Positions 27,146 to 35,693 of a DNA stretch of 64,000 nt are shown piece by piece; the first letter of the stretch is position 1; every line of letters begins with the position of its first letter. The position numbers and the translations under genes are program-made. A model generated the notes under the pieces. That model was not told the origin of the DNA. It saw nothing but the letters and a program-made list of their open reading frames with translations, and made no database searches. The stretch is from NCBI RefSeq assembly GCF_018688455.1, contig NZ_CP061319.1, positions 868,001-932,000 on the forward strand, in the 5' to 3' direction. Source of the stretch: Polynucleobacter sp. AM-7D1 (lineage in GTDB: Bacteria > Pseudomonadota > Gammaproteobacteria > Burkholderiales > Burkholderiaceae).

Positions 27146-28195
27146 GTGGCATTGCCGCATACTCCCGATTCGAATCCCATTGATTATATCGATGATGAGG
27201 ATTTCATAGCCCTAGAAGTTCCTGCTGAGGTCAGCGGGGAGCGTTTGGATAAGTTTCTTGGAGGAGCTTTACCTGATTATTCTCGCAATCGACTCAAAGC
27301 TTGGGTTGAGGCTGGGGCAGTCACAGTGGATGGAAAAGTCACCAAAGTACGCCATTTACTGCGCGGAAGCGAGAGTATTAAGGTATTTCCACAGGAAATG
27401 CCCGAACAATTTGCCTTTGCTCCGGAAGAAATCCCCCTCGATGTTGTCTATGAGGATGACTCCATCATTGTGCTAAATAAACCCGCTGGACTTGTCGTAC
27501 ATCCAGCTGCTGGAAATTGGACGGGAACCCTATTAAATGGCCTGTTATATCGTTTCCCAGAGCTAAAAAATTTACCAAGGGCTGGAATTGTCCATCGCTT
27601 AGATAAAGACACCTCTGGATTGATGGTGGTAGCCCGCACGGATATTGCGCAAACCTCACTAGTAAGACAGCTTCAGGAGCGAACTGTTGGACGGCGCTAC
27701 CTTTCTTTAGTTTGGGGTGATGCACCTTCTCAGGGCAAGGTATTGGCAACCGTAGGTCGTGATCAGCGTGATCGCCTCAAAATGGCTGCTGGCTCCGCCC
27801 AAGGTAAACCGGCTGCCACTCTGTTCCGACGATTAGCTAAAGGGACTTTTTTAGAAAGTCCAGTTGCCTTACTGGAATGCCGTCTGGAAACTGGCCGCAC
27901 CCATCAAATCCGTGTGCACCTTGAATCTTTGGGCTTCCCACTCTTGGGTGACCCGGTTTATCGCAAAAGAACGCCTGGAGCAGCAAAAACATTACCCTTT
28001 AGTCGTCAGGCTCTGCATGCTTATGCCCTCAGTTTGCAGCATCCATCGACACAAGACATGATGACCTGGTTTAGATTGCCCCCTCAAGATTTAATGAATT
28101 TGTTGCCTCTGCTTGGAATGAGTGAGGCAGACCTACCTAAAGAAGATGCCTTAATGGCATCCATCAAAAATGATCAGCGGAATTCAGCAGATTGA
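27146..28195 (+). CDS. rluD: 23S rRNA pseudouridine synthase RluD
   Basis: 349 residues from GTG 27146. An S4 domain comes first (GERLDKFLGGALPDYSRNRLKAWVEAG), then the catalytic domain with HRLDKDTSGLMVVA, whose Asp is the nucleophile, and RLETGRTHQIRVH. RluD makes pseudouridines in helix 69 of 23S rRNA. Its C-terminus overlaps pgeF by 26 bases, a usual operon arrangement. AAAAGG lies 10 bases upstream of the start. Confidence 0.93.
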   Translation: MALPHTPDSNPIDYIDDEDFIALEVPAEVSGERLDKFLGGALPDYSRNRLKAWVEAGAVTVDGKVTKVRHLLRGSESIKVFPQEMPEQFAFAPEEIPLDVVYEDDSIIVLNKPAGLVVHPAAGNWTGTLLNGLLYRFPELKNLPRAGIVHRLDKDTSGLMVVARTDIAQTSLVRQLQERTVGRRYLSLVWGDAPSQGKVLATVGRDQRDRLKMAAGSAQGKPAATLFRRLAKGTFLESPVALLECRLETGRTHQIRVHLESLGFPLLGDPVYRKRTPGAAKTLPFSRQALHAYALSLQHPSTQDMMTWFRLPPQDLMNLLPLLGMSEADLPKEDALMASIKNDQRNSAD

Positions 28196-28967
28196 GCCAA
28201 CTTGGGCTGTACCCAAGCAAATTCAAGCTTTTTGTACGACTCGGGAGGGTGGGGTTAGTAAACCTCCTTTTAATAGCCTTAATCTCGGGCTGAATGCTGG
28301 CGATGATTTAGATGATGTGCTGCAAAACCGCAGAGCCTTACGATCACACCTTCCTGCCGAACCAGCTTGGCTTAAGCAGATTCATGGCACTACAGTGAGC
28401 ACCCCGACCTCAAGGAGCGATTTGCTTAGTGGACCATTTGAGGCAGATGCCTCTGTTACGAATATTCCAAACGAGGTACTGGCTATTTTGACGGCCGATT
28501 GCATGCCGGTATTGTTTTCAAGCAAGAATGGTGATGTTGTTGGGGCAGCTCATGCCGGCTGGCGAGGTCTCAGTGGCGGAGTTTTAGAAAATACCATTCG
28601 GGAAATGCGTCATTTATCCCCGGACCTGCTACCAAAAGATATTGCGGTGTGGATGGGTCCTGCAATCGGACCTACTGCATTTGAGGTCGGTGAAGATGTG
28701 CTGGAAGCATTTGCCGGCCAATCTCAAGCTATTTTGTCTGAGGCATTTAAATCTATTGCTGGTAGTCCTGGAAAGTATTTGGCCAATTTATATCTGCTCG
28801 CTCAGGACCGTTTACGCTCTGCTGGCATTGAGAGGGTCTATGGCGGCGACTTTTGCACATCCAGTGATTCAGTAAATTTCTTTTCCTATCGCAGGGACAA
28901 AGTAACCGGTCGATTCGCTTCCTTAATTTGGATCGAGGGTAAGACTCCATCTTCGGGTTATTACTAG
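28170..28967 (+). CDS. pgeF: Purine nucleoside phosphorylase / laccase-domain protein PgeF
   Basis: 265 residues. The family metal-site motifs are present: LTADCMPVLF, GAAHAGWRGLSGG and DFCTSSDSVNFFSYRRD. YfiH-type proteins are reported as peptidoglycan-editing factors and as purine nucleoside phosphorylases; which matters here is unknown. It starts inside the 3' end of rluD. Palindromic sequence follows before phaC. Confidence 0.9.
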   Translation: MISGIQQIEPTWAVPKQIQAFCTTREGGVSKPPFNSLNLGLNAGDDLDDVLQNRRALRSHLPAEPAWLKQIHGTTVSTPTSRSDLLSGPFEADASVTNIPNEVLAILTADCMPVLFSSKNGDVVGAAHAGWRGLSGGVLENTIREMRHLSPDLLPKDIAVWMGPAIGPTAFEVGEDVLEAFAGQSQAILSEAFKSIAGSPGKYLANLYLLAQDRLRSAGIERVYGGDFCTSSDSVNFFSYRRDKVTGRFASLIWIEGKTPSSGYY

Positions 28968-28970
28968 CTT

Positions 28971-29003
28971 AGCCCTAGGGCTAGGGTTAGTGCGTATAAC
29001 CCT
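28971..29003. repeat. Two palindromes between pgeF and phaC
   Basis: AGCCCTAGGGCT (28971-28982) is a perfect 12-bp palindrome. Directly after it AGGGTTA (28983-28989) and TAACCCT (28997-29003) form a second inverted repeat with a 7-base gap. No T-run follows, so they are candidate regulator sites for phaC as much as an end for the rluD-pgeF transcript. Confidence 0.4.
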
Positions 29004-29051
29004 TACAGCCTGATAGTTGGAGAATGAACTTAATTAATTAACGAGATCATT

Positions 29052-30683
29052 ATGTTTGCAGGTATGAATACTGGTGTTGCCCCATCTTTGGCACCGCACC
29101 ACATGGCATTAATTCCACCAGAACGTTTGGCGGAAATTCAAAAGGAATATTTTTCGGAGTTTTCTCAACTCGCAACGAATCCCGAGGGAATTGAAGTAAA
29201 AGATCGTCGCTTCTCTGGTAAAGCATGGCATTCATCTTGGAGCAAGATGATTGCTGCAACCTATTTGCTGAACTCCAAACATCTCATGGCACTTGCCGAG
29301 GCTGTGGATACTGATGAAAAAATGAAGGCAAAAATTTTGTTCACTACAGAACAAATGATCGATGCTTTATCGCCTTCAAACTTTATTGCTACCAATCCTG
29401 AGGTTCTTGAAAATATTATTAGCACCCAAGGGCAATCTATTCAAAACGGAATAGTGAACTTGTTGGGCGATTTAAAAAAAGGCAAAGTATCGCTGACTGA
29501 TGAAAGCGCTTTTGAAGTTGGTAAGAATATTGCAACCACTGAAGGCCAGGTGGTCTTTCGTAACGAACTCTTTGAGTTAATTCAGTACACACCCTTAACT
29601 GAAACAGTGTATGAGCGCCCATACTTAATGGTGCCTCCTTGTATTAACAAATACTATATTTTGGATTTGCAGCCAGATAACTCCGTGGTCCGTTACATGG
29701 TGGAGCAGGGTCACACTGTTTTCTTGGTTTCCTGGAAAAATCCCGACGCATCGATGTCCAAAGTAACTTGGGATGACTATGTTGGCGATGGTGTCATCAA
29801 GGCGATTGAGGTTGTTAAGGATATTGGCGCTGCAGATCAAATTAATGTTCTCGGATTTTGTGTCGGCGGCACCTTAACCTCTACCGCATTAGCAGTATTA
29901 GCAGCACGTAAAAAAGATTATGTTGCGAGCTTAACTTTGCTCACCACTTTATTGGATTTCACTGACACCGGAATTCTGGATGTGTTCATCGACGAAGGCA
30001 TGGTGAAGTTGCGTGAAACTACTATCGGCGGTGAGGGCGGTCACTTTGGGATGATGTCTGGTTTAGATTTGGGCAATACATTCTCTTTCCTGCGTCCAAA
30101 CGATTTGGTTTGGAATTATGTTGTTGAAAATTATTTAAAAGGTAATTCACCGCCCCCATTTGATTTGCTCTATTGGAATGGCGACTCAACCAATCTACCT
30201 GGCCCAATGTATTGCTGGTATCTACGGCATACCTATCTACAAAATGAATTGGTTAAACCAGGCAAGCTCAACGTTTGTGGTGAAAAGGTTGACTTGGGCA
30301 AGATCACGGTTCCAGCGTATATCTACGCATCGCATGATGACCACATTGTGCCGTGGAAATCCGCTTATGAATCTACCCACATCCTGAAGGGTAAGAACCG
30401 ATTTGTCTTGGGTGCATCAGGCCATATTGCTGGCGTGATTAACCCACCAGCAAAGAACAAGCGCCATTATTTTGAAAATAATAAATTGGCAAAGACTGCA
30501 GATGATTGGTTGGCTGCAGCAAAAGAGATCAAGGGTAGTTGGTGGCCCAATTACGCTCAATGGTTAGAACAGTTTGGTGGCAAGAAAATTAAAGCCAGCA
30601 AAACGTTTGGTAATGCACAGTACAAAAAACTAGAAGCAGCGCCTGGTAAGTACGTGAAAGAAAAAGTATCCGCTGCTCAATAA
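29052..30683 (+). CDS. phaC: Class I poly(3-hydroxyalkanoate) polymerase
   Basis: 543 residues, somewhat shorter than the ~590 of Cupriavidus PhaC, mainly at the N-terminus. The lipase-like box LGFCVGGTL holds the catalytic Cys270; the Asp in YASHDDHIVPW and the His in LGASGHIAGVINPP complete the triad. It polymerises (R)-3-hydroxyacyl-CoA on granule surfaces. phaB follows after 21 bases. Unlike Cupriavidus, no thiolase lies between phaC and phaB. No strong Shine-Dalgarno precedes the start. Confidence 0.95.
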   Translation: MFAGMNTGVAPSLAPHHMALIPPERLAEIQKEYFSEFSQLATNPEGIEVKDRRFSGKAWHSSWSKMIAATYLLNSKHLMALAEAVDTDEKMKAKILFTTEQMIDALSPSNFIATNPEVLENIISTQGQSIQNGIVNLLGDLKKGKVSLTDESAFEVGKNIATTEGQVVFRNELFELIQYTPLTETVYERPYLMVPPCINKYYILDLQPDNSVVRYMVEQGHTVFLVSWKNPDASMSKVTWDDYVGDGVIKAIEVVKDIGAADQINVLGFCVGGTLTSTALAVLAARKKDYVASLTLLTTLLDFTDTGILDVFIDEGMVKLRETTIGGEGGHFGMMSGLDLGNTFSFLRPNDLVWNYVVENYLKGNSPPPFDLLYWNGDSTNLPGPMYCWYLRHTYLQNELVKPGKLNVCGEKVDLGKITVPAYIYASHDDHIVPWKSAYESTHILKGKNRFVLGASGHIAGVINPPAKNKRHYFENNKLAKTADDWLAAAKEIKGSWWPNYAQWLEQFGGKKIKASKTFGNAQYKKLEAAPGKYVKEKVSAAQ

Positions 30684-30704
30684 TATTTTCATAAGGGGTA
30701 AGAC

Positions 30705-31445
30705 ATGTCTCAAAAGATTGCATACGTAACTGGTGGTATGGGTGGTATTGGTACCGCTATTTGTCAGCGCCTCTCCAAGGATGGCTTTAAGGTTATCGCT
30801 GGTTGTGGCCCAAATTCCCCGCGTAAAGATCGCTGGCTTGGCGAGCAAAAAGCTTTGGGTTATGACTTCATCGCCTCTGAAGGTAACGTTTCTGACTGGG
30901 ACAGCACTGTTGCTGCTTTTGATAAGGTAAAGGCTGAAGTAGGTCGTGTTGACGTTCTCGTAAATAACGCTGGTATTACTAAGGACAGCGTATTCCGCAA
31001 GATGACTCCTGAGCAGTGGAAAGCGGTGATTGATACCAATCTCAATTCTTTGTTCAATGTAACCAAGCAAGTGGTCGATGGTATGGCTGATAACGGTTGG
31101 GGCCGGATTATCAATATTTCTTCTGTAAACGGCCAGAAGGGTCAGTTTGGTCAATCAAACTACTCCACTGCAAAAGCGGGCTTGCATGGATTTACGATGG
31201 CCTTGTCACAAGAGCTAGCTTCTAAAGGGGTGACTGTAAATACAGTGTCTCCTGGTTATATCGGTACGGACATGGTGAAGGCTATTCGTGAGGATGTTCT
31301 CGAGAAGATTGTTGCTGGCGTTCCAGTGAAGCGCTTGGGCACCCCAGAAGAGATTGCTTCAATCTGCTGCTGGATTGCCTCTGATGATGGCGGCTACGCA
31401 ACTGGCGCTGACTTCTCCTTGAATGGTGGCCTGCATACGGGTTAA
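30705..31445 (+). CDS. phaB: Acetoacetyl-CoA reductase (NADPH)
   Basis: 246 residues, a short-chain dehydrogenase. The nucleotide loop TGGMGGIGTAI (9-19), NNAG (87-90) and catalytic S140, Y153 and K157 (YSTAK) are present. PhaB reduces acetoacetyl-CoA or 3-ketovaleryl-CoA to the (R)-3-hydroxyacyl-CoA used by PhaC. AAGGGG precedes the ATG by 6 bases. It is in an operon with phaC. Confidence 0.94.
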   Translation: MSQKIAYVTGGMGGIGTAICQRLSKDGFKVIAGCGPNSPRKDRWLGEQKALGYDFIASEGNVSDWDSTVAAFDKVKAEVGRVDVLVNNAGITKDSVFRKMTPEQWKAVIDTNLNSLFNVTKQVVDGMADNGWGRIINISSVNGQKGQFGQSNYSTAKAGLHGFTMALSQELASKGVTVNTVSPGYIGTDMVKAIREDVLEKIVAGVPVKRLGTPEEIASICCWIASDDGGYATGADFSLNGGLHTG

Positions 31446-31487
31446 ACCCATCAAAAATGCAGTTTTAGTGGTCTGCTCATCGGCATA

Positions 31488-31517
31488 TTTACCTTTAGGT
31501 CAAACTAGGGATAAACT
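31488..31517 (+). promoter_or_regulatory. Candidate promoter of phaR
   Basis: TTTACC (31488-31493) and TAAACT (31512-31517), 18 bases apart, give a possible start about 31524, just before the PhaR-type site. Both hexamers deviate from consensus. Confidence 0.35.
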
Positions 31518-31526
31518 ATGCCGATG

Positions 31527-31537
31527 TTGCATTGCAG
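31527..31537. promoter_or_regulatory. PhaR-type operator upstream of phaR
   Basis: TTGCATTGCAG contains TGC-N3-GCA(G), the pattern described for PhaR binding sites (CTGC-N3/4-GCAG). It lies 24 bases before phaR and next to its predicted start site, fitting autorepression that is lifted when PhaR binds PHA granules. Confidence 0.45.
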
Positions 31538-31559
31538 TAATGAGAGTTAGGAAAAATAC

Positions 31560-32120
31560 ATGGCCACACGTTCCAAAAAAGCCGGCGATAGCCGCTTGAT
31601 CAAGAAGTATCCCAATCGTCGTTTATATGACACCCAAACCAGCACCTACGTCACGCTGGCTGATATCAAAAATTTAGTAATGGCAGGCGATGCATTCAGC
31701 GTTGTTGATGCAAAAACTGAAGATGATTTAACACGCAATATCTTGCTGCAAATTATCTTGGAAGAAGAGGCTGGTGGTGCCCCGGTTTTTTCAACTCAAA
31801 TGCTTTCTCAAATCATTCGCTTCTATGGCAACTCCATGCAAGGCTTGATGGGTAGCTATCTTGAAAAAACCATGCAGTCTTTTGTGGACATTCACAATAA
31901 GCTGGGCGATCAAACTCAGGGCTTAGGTGCAGGTAGCACGCCCGAAGCATGGGCCAAGATGATGAATTTACAAAACCCGATGATGCAAGGCCTGATGGGC
32001 AACTATATGGAGCAGAGCAAAGATCTATTTGTGAAGATGCAAGAGCAAATGCAAAACTCCCCAACGATATTTAGTGGCTTCCCATTTCCAGGTCAGCCTA
32101 ATAAGACAGAAAAAGAATAG
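31560..32120 (+). CDS. phaR: Polyhydroxyalkanoate synthesis repressor
   Basis: 186 residues. The N-terminal PHB/PHA DNA-binding domain is clear ([20 protein letters not shown]), followed by PHB accumulation regulatory repeats ([16 protein letters not shown], then [16 protein letters not shown]). PhaR represses phasin and its own gene and dissociates on binding nascent PHA. TTAGG precedes the ATG. rimO begins 2 bases after its stop. Confidence 0.93.
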   Translation: MATRSKKAGDSRLIKKYPNRRLYDTQTSTYVTLADIKNLVMAGDAFSVVDAKTEDDLTRNILLQIILEEEAGGAPVFSTQMLSQIIRFYGNSMQGLMGSYLEKTMQSFVDIHNKLGDQTQGLGAGSTPEAWAKMMNLQNPMMQGLMGNYMEQSKDLFVKMQEQMQNSPTIFSGFPFPGQPNKTEKE

Positions 32121-32122
32121 TT

Positions 32123-33481
32123 GTGGCGGGTAAAGTTGGTTTTGTTTCCTTGGGATGCCCCAAGGCATTGGTTGATTCTGAACTCATTCTCACTCAATTA
32201 AGTGCTGAGGGTTACGAGACTGCTAAGGATTATTCGGGAGCCGATCTCGTTGTCGTGAATACCTGCGGCTTTATCGATTCTGCTGTTGAGGAGAGTCTTG
32301 CCGCGATTGGTGAAGCCTTATCAGAAAATGGCAAGGTGATCGTTACTGGGTGCTTAGGTGCTCGTAAAAATGCCGATGGTAGTGACCTCATTCAGAGCAT
32401 TCACCCTAAAGTCCTAGCTGTTACAGGCCCGCATGCCACTCAAGAAGTAATGCAGGCGATTCATCTGCACTTACCAAAACCGCATGACCCGTTTACTGAT
32501 TTGCTTCCACCAATTGGTGTGAAGCTCACACCAAAGCACTATGCATACCTCAAGATCTCCGAGGGCTGCAATCACCGTTGCACCTTCTGCATTATCCCAA
32601 GCATGCGTGGTGACCTGGTTTCACGTCCTATTGGTGAAGTGCTGCTTGAGGCTAAAAAATTATTTGAGTCCGGCGTAAAAGAATTATTGGTTGTTTCTCA
32701 AGATACGAGCGCCTATGGTGTTGATATTCAATATCGCACTGGTTTTTGGGATGGTAAACCTGTTAAGACTCGTATGTTTGATTTAGTAAACGCTTTAAAT
32801 CAAATTGCCAGAGAGCATCAAGCTTGGGTTCGCCTGCATTACGTCTACCCCTATCCGCATGTTGATGATGTTTTGCCATTAATGGCTGAGTTTTCTGATC
32901 ATGGCTATGGCGTGTTGCCTTATCTAGATATTCCTTTGCAACATGCGCACCCAGATGTGCTCAAACGCATGAAGCGTCCTGCAAGTGGAGAAAAGAATCT
33001 AGAGCGCATACAAGCATGGCGGGCTGCATGCCCAGATTTAGTTATTCGCAGTACATTTATTGCAGGCTTTCCAGGCGAAACCGAGGAAGAGTTTGAGTAC
33101 TTGTTGAATTTCCTGGATGAGGCTCAAATTGATCGTGCCGGTTGTTTTGCCTATTCACCAGTTGATGGTGCAACAGCCAATTCCTTGGATAACCCAGTTC
33201 CGGAATCCTTGCGCGAAGATCGTCGTGCTCGTTTTATGGCTAAGGCTGAAGAAATCTCCATAAAACGCCTTGCTAAAAAAATAGGCAAGCGTATTCAGGT
33301 CATCATTGACCGAGCAGATGAATCCGGTGGAATGGGTCGAACCATCGGTGATGCCCCTGAAATTGATGGTTTAGTGCGGGTTTTGCCCCCAAGCAAGCCC
33401 TCTAAGCGTTACCGTGCCGGTGAAATCATCAAAGTGACGGTGATTAGCTCCCAAGGGCATGACCTAATAGCCGAAACTTGA
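32123..33481 (+). CDS. rimO: Ribosomal protein S12 methylthiotransferase
   Basis: 452 residues from GTG 32123. The N-terminal MTTase domain has Cys12, Cys48 and Cys77 for one 4Fe-4S cluster; the radical SAM motif CNHRCTFC provides C149, C153 and C156; a TRAM domain ends the protein. RimO adds a methylthio group to Asp88 of S12. It is tightly coupled to phaR, an arrangement also found in Ralstonia relatives. Confidence 0.94.
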   Translation: MAGKVGFVSLGCPKALVDSELILTQLSAEGYETAKDYSGADLVVVNTCGFIDSAVEESLAAIGEALSENGKVIVTGCLGARKNADGSDLIQSIHPKVLAVTGPHATQEVMQAIHLHLPKPHDPFTDLLPPIGVKLTPKHYAYLKISEGCNHRCTFCIIPSMRGDLVSRPIGEVLLEAKKLFESGVKELLVVSQDTSAYGVDIQYRTGFWDGKPVKTRMFDLVNALNQIAREHQAWVRLHYVYPYPHVDDVLPLMAEFSDHGYGVLPYLDIPLQHAHPDVLKRMKRPASGEKNLERIQAWRAACPDLVIRSTFIAGFPGETEEEFEYLLNFLDEAQIDRAGCFAYSPVDGATANSLDNPVPESLREDRRARFMAKAEEISIKRLAKKIGKRIQVIIDRADESGGMGRTIGDAPEIDGLVRVLPPSKPSKRYRAGEIIKVTVISSQGHDLIAET

Positions 33482-33530
33482 CTATTGGAATAAAAATAGT
33501 GTTTTGGCTTTTTATTTGGGCCAATATTTT

Positions 33531-33542
33531 GCCTAATTAGGC
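33531..33542. repeat. GCCTAATTAGGC palindrome upstream of the thiolase
   Basis: A perfect 12-bp palindrome 18 bases before the thiolase start and 50 after rimO. It may be an operator; it overlaps the region where the leader would begin. No regulator is assigned. Confidence 0.3.
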
Positions 33543-33560
33543 ACCGTAAAGGGGATTAAT

Positions 33561-34745
33561 ATGAGTCGTGATGTCGTCGTTTTGAGTGCTGTACGTTCAG
33601 CAATTGGTACTTTTAATGGATCACTGAGTAGCCTTGAGCCATCAGAGCTCGGCGGTATGGTGATGAAAGAAGCAGTAGCCCGATCTGGAGTAGATCCAGC
33701 CTTAATTAATTACGTTACTGTAGGAAATACTATTCCTACGGATAACCGTTATGCCTATGTTGCACGGGTTGCCTCAATCCAGGCTGGTCTGCCAATGGAA
33801 TCTGTTGCTATGGCCTTAAATCGTTTATGCAGCTCAGGTTTGCAAGCAATTGTGACAACTGCCCAACAAATTATGTTGGGTGACTGCGATTACGGTATTG
33901 GTGGTGGTGTTGAAGTGATGTCACGCGGTATGTATGGCTCACCAGCAATGCGTAGTGGCGCTCGCATGGGCGATACCAAAATGATTGACTTGATGGTTTC
34001 TGTATTGACCGATCCATTTGGCGTTGGACATATGGGCGTTACTGCGGAGAACCTCGTTGAGAAATGGAAGCTGACTCGTGAAGAGCAGGATGCTCTAGCC
34101 GTCGAATCACACCGTCGCGCAGCTAATGCAATTAAAGAAGGACGCTTTAAGTCTCAAATCGTTCCAATTACTATTAAAACTCGCAAGGGTGATGTGGTGT
34201 TTGATACTGATGAGCACGTCAAGCCAGACACCACGATGGAAACTTTGGCAAAGATGAAAGCAGTATTCAAAAAAGAGGGCGGTAGCGTTACTGCAGGTAA
34301 TGCTTCAGGCATTAATGATGGCGCAGCATTCTTTGTATTGGCTGATGCTGATACGGCGAAGAAGGCTGGTCATAAACCAATCGCTCGCTTAGTTTCATAT
34401 GCTGTTGCTGGCGTACCGAACCACATTATGGGCGAAGGCCCAATTCCGGCAACCAAGATTGCTCTCGAGCGTGCCGGCCTGAAATTAGATCAAATTGATG
34501 TGATTGAATCTAATGAAGCGTTTGCTGCACAAGCTTTGGCTGTGACCAAAGGTTTGGGCTTAGATCCAGCTAAGACCAACGTCAACGGTGGAGCAATTGC
34601 ATTAGGTCACCCAATTGGTTGTTCTGGTGCTGCAATTGCTACTAAAGCTATCCATGAATTACATCGCGTTCAAGGCAAATATGCTTTGGTCACAATGTGT
34701 ATTGGCGGTGGTCAAGGTATCGCAACTATTTTTGAGCGCCTCTAA
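33561..34745 (+). CDS. bktB: Acetyl-CoA C-acetyltransferase, BktB-like beta-ketothiolase
   Basis: 394 residues. Active-site Cys90 (NRLCSSGLQAI), the His in GGAIALGHPIGCSGA and the C-terminal Cys in TMCIGGGQG are all present. Overall the sequence is closer to the Cupriavidus BktB thiolase (IGTFNGSL, MGVTAEN, HRRAANAIKEG, GDVVFDTDEHV) than to PhaA. BktB condenses acetyl-CoA with acetyl- or propionyl-CoA, so it can supply PhaB with C4 or C5 ketoacyl-CoA. AAGGGG precedes the ATG by 6 bases. Thiolases of fatty-acid breakdown are an alternative. Confidence 0.85.
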   Translation: MSRDVVVLSAVRSAIGTFNGSLSSLEPSELGGMVMKEAVARSGVDPALINYVTVGNTIPTDNRYAYVARVASIQAGLPMESVAMALNRLCSSGLQAIVTTAQQIMLGDCDYGIGGGVEVMSRGMYGSPAMRSGARMGDTKMIDLMVSVLTDPFGVGHMGVTAENLVEKWKLTREEQDALAVESHRRAANAIKEGRFKSQIVPITIKTRKGDVVFDTDEHVKPDTTMETLAKMKAVFKKEGGSVTAGNASGINDGAAFFVLADADTAKKAGHKPIARLVSYAVAGVPNHIMGEGPIPATKIALERAGLKLDQIDVIESNEAFAAQALAVTKGLGLDPAKTNVNGGAIALGHPIGCSGAAIATKAIHELHRVQGKYALVTMCIGGGQGIATIFERL

Positions 34746-34782
34746 TCAACGTTCATTTACTGCTCTAGCTTAAGCAAGCGCT

Positions 34783-35673
34783 TTAGTTAATCAGCAGTAA
34801 AGCAGCATCTAAGCCGACTCGGTCAAAAGCCGCGTCGGCTTTTTCTTTGACAATCGGTTTTGCTCTATAGGCAATGCTAATACCTGAGCCATGCATCATT
34901 GGTAAATCGTTGGATCCATCACCCATAGTGATGGAATTCTGTTTATGGCAATTCATGAGCGTGCAGGCTTGCTCTAGATAGGCGCTCTTCGCTGCGCCAT
35001 CAACAATATCGCCAATGACTTTACCGGTGAGTTTGCCATCAACAATTTCCAAGGTGTTGGCCTGGGTTTGTTTGAAGCCCAATTCTTTCTGCAGTTTTTC
35101 AGTAAAGAAGGTAAAGCCACCAGAAACTAGGAGCGTATAAAGACCCATTGCATTTGCTCCAGCTAATAATTCAGCGGCGCCAGGGTTAGGGCGCAAGCGT
35201 TCTTTATAGACTGAATCCAATACATCAGCGGATACGCCTTCTAGCAAAGCAACACGTCTGCGCAAGCTTTCTTTAAAGTCTTTAATCTCACCGCGCATTG
35301 TGGCTTCAGTAATTTCAGATACTGCCGCTTTTTTTCCTGTGAAATCAGCAATCTCATCAATGCACTCAATATTAATCAGGGTAGAGTCCATATCCATGGC
35401 CAACACCTTTACCGCATCTTCCTTAAATCCCGGAGATAGAAAAGCCAAATCCGTGTCGTACCGAGCAGCGATATCGCGCATTGCAAGTCTTGCCTCAGGC
35501 AATAAGTTTTGAGAACAAGTCAGGCGCGCAGTGAAATATTTCGATGGTGATGGTTCTAATGGGAGTTCAGTAATCTCTAGTCCTAAAACTTTGGCATGCG
35601 CATTGAATGCAGCATTCAAATCTGTTGGGATTGGAGCATTAGCAAGTGCTACTAGAGTGAGGTGGCTAGACAT
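34783..35673 (-). CDS. serB: Phosphoserine phosphatase
   Basis: 296 residues. The HAD motif DMDSTLI puts the nucleophile at Asp94 and the acid at Asp96; LLVSGGFTFF and MGDGSNDLPM complete the site. It releases serine from phosphoserine, the last step of serine synthesis. It is convergent with the thiolase across 37 bases and 20 bases downstream of mfd on the same strand, so the two may be cotranscribed. Confidence 0.95.
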   Translation of the reverse strand: MSSHLTLVALANAPIPTDLNAAFNAHAKVLGLEITELPLEPSPSKYFTARLTCSQNLLPEARLAMRDIAARYDTDLAFLSPGFKEDAVKVLAMDMDSTLINIECIDEIADFTGKKAAVSEITEATMRGEIKDFKESLRRRVALLEGVSADVLDSVYKERLRPNPGAAELLAGANAMGLYTLLVSGGFTFFTEKLQKELGFKQTQANTLEIVDGKLTGKVIGDIVDGAAKSAYLEQACTLMNCHKQNSITMGDGSNDLPMMHGSGISIAYRAKPIVKEKADAAFDRVGLDAALLLIN

Positions 35674-35693
35674 GGGTATGAAGTAATCAGCAA

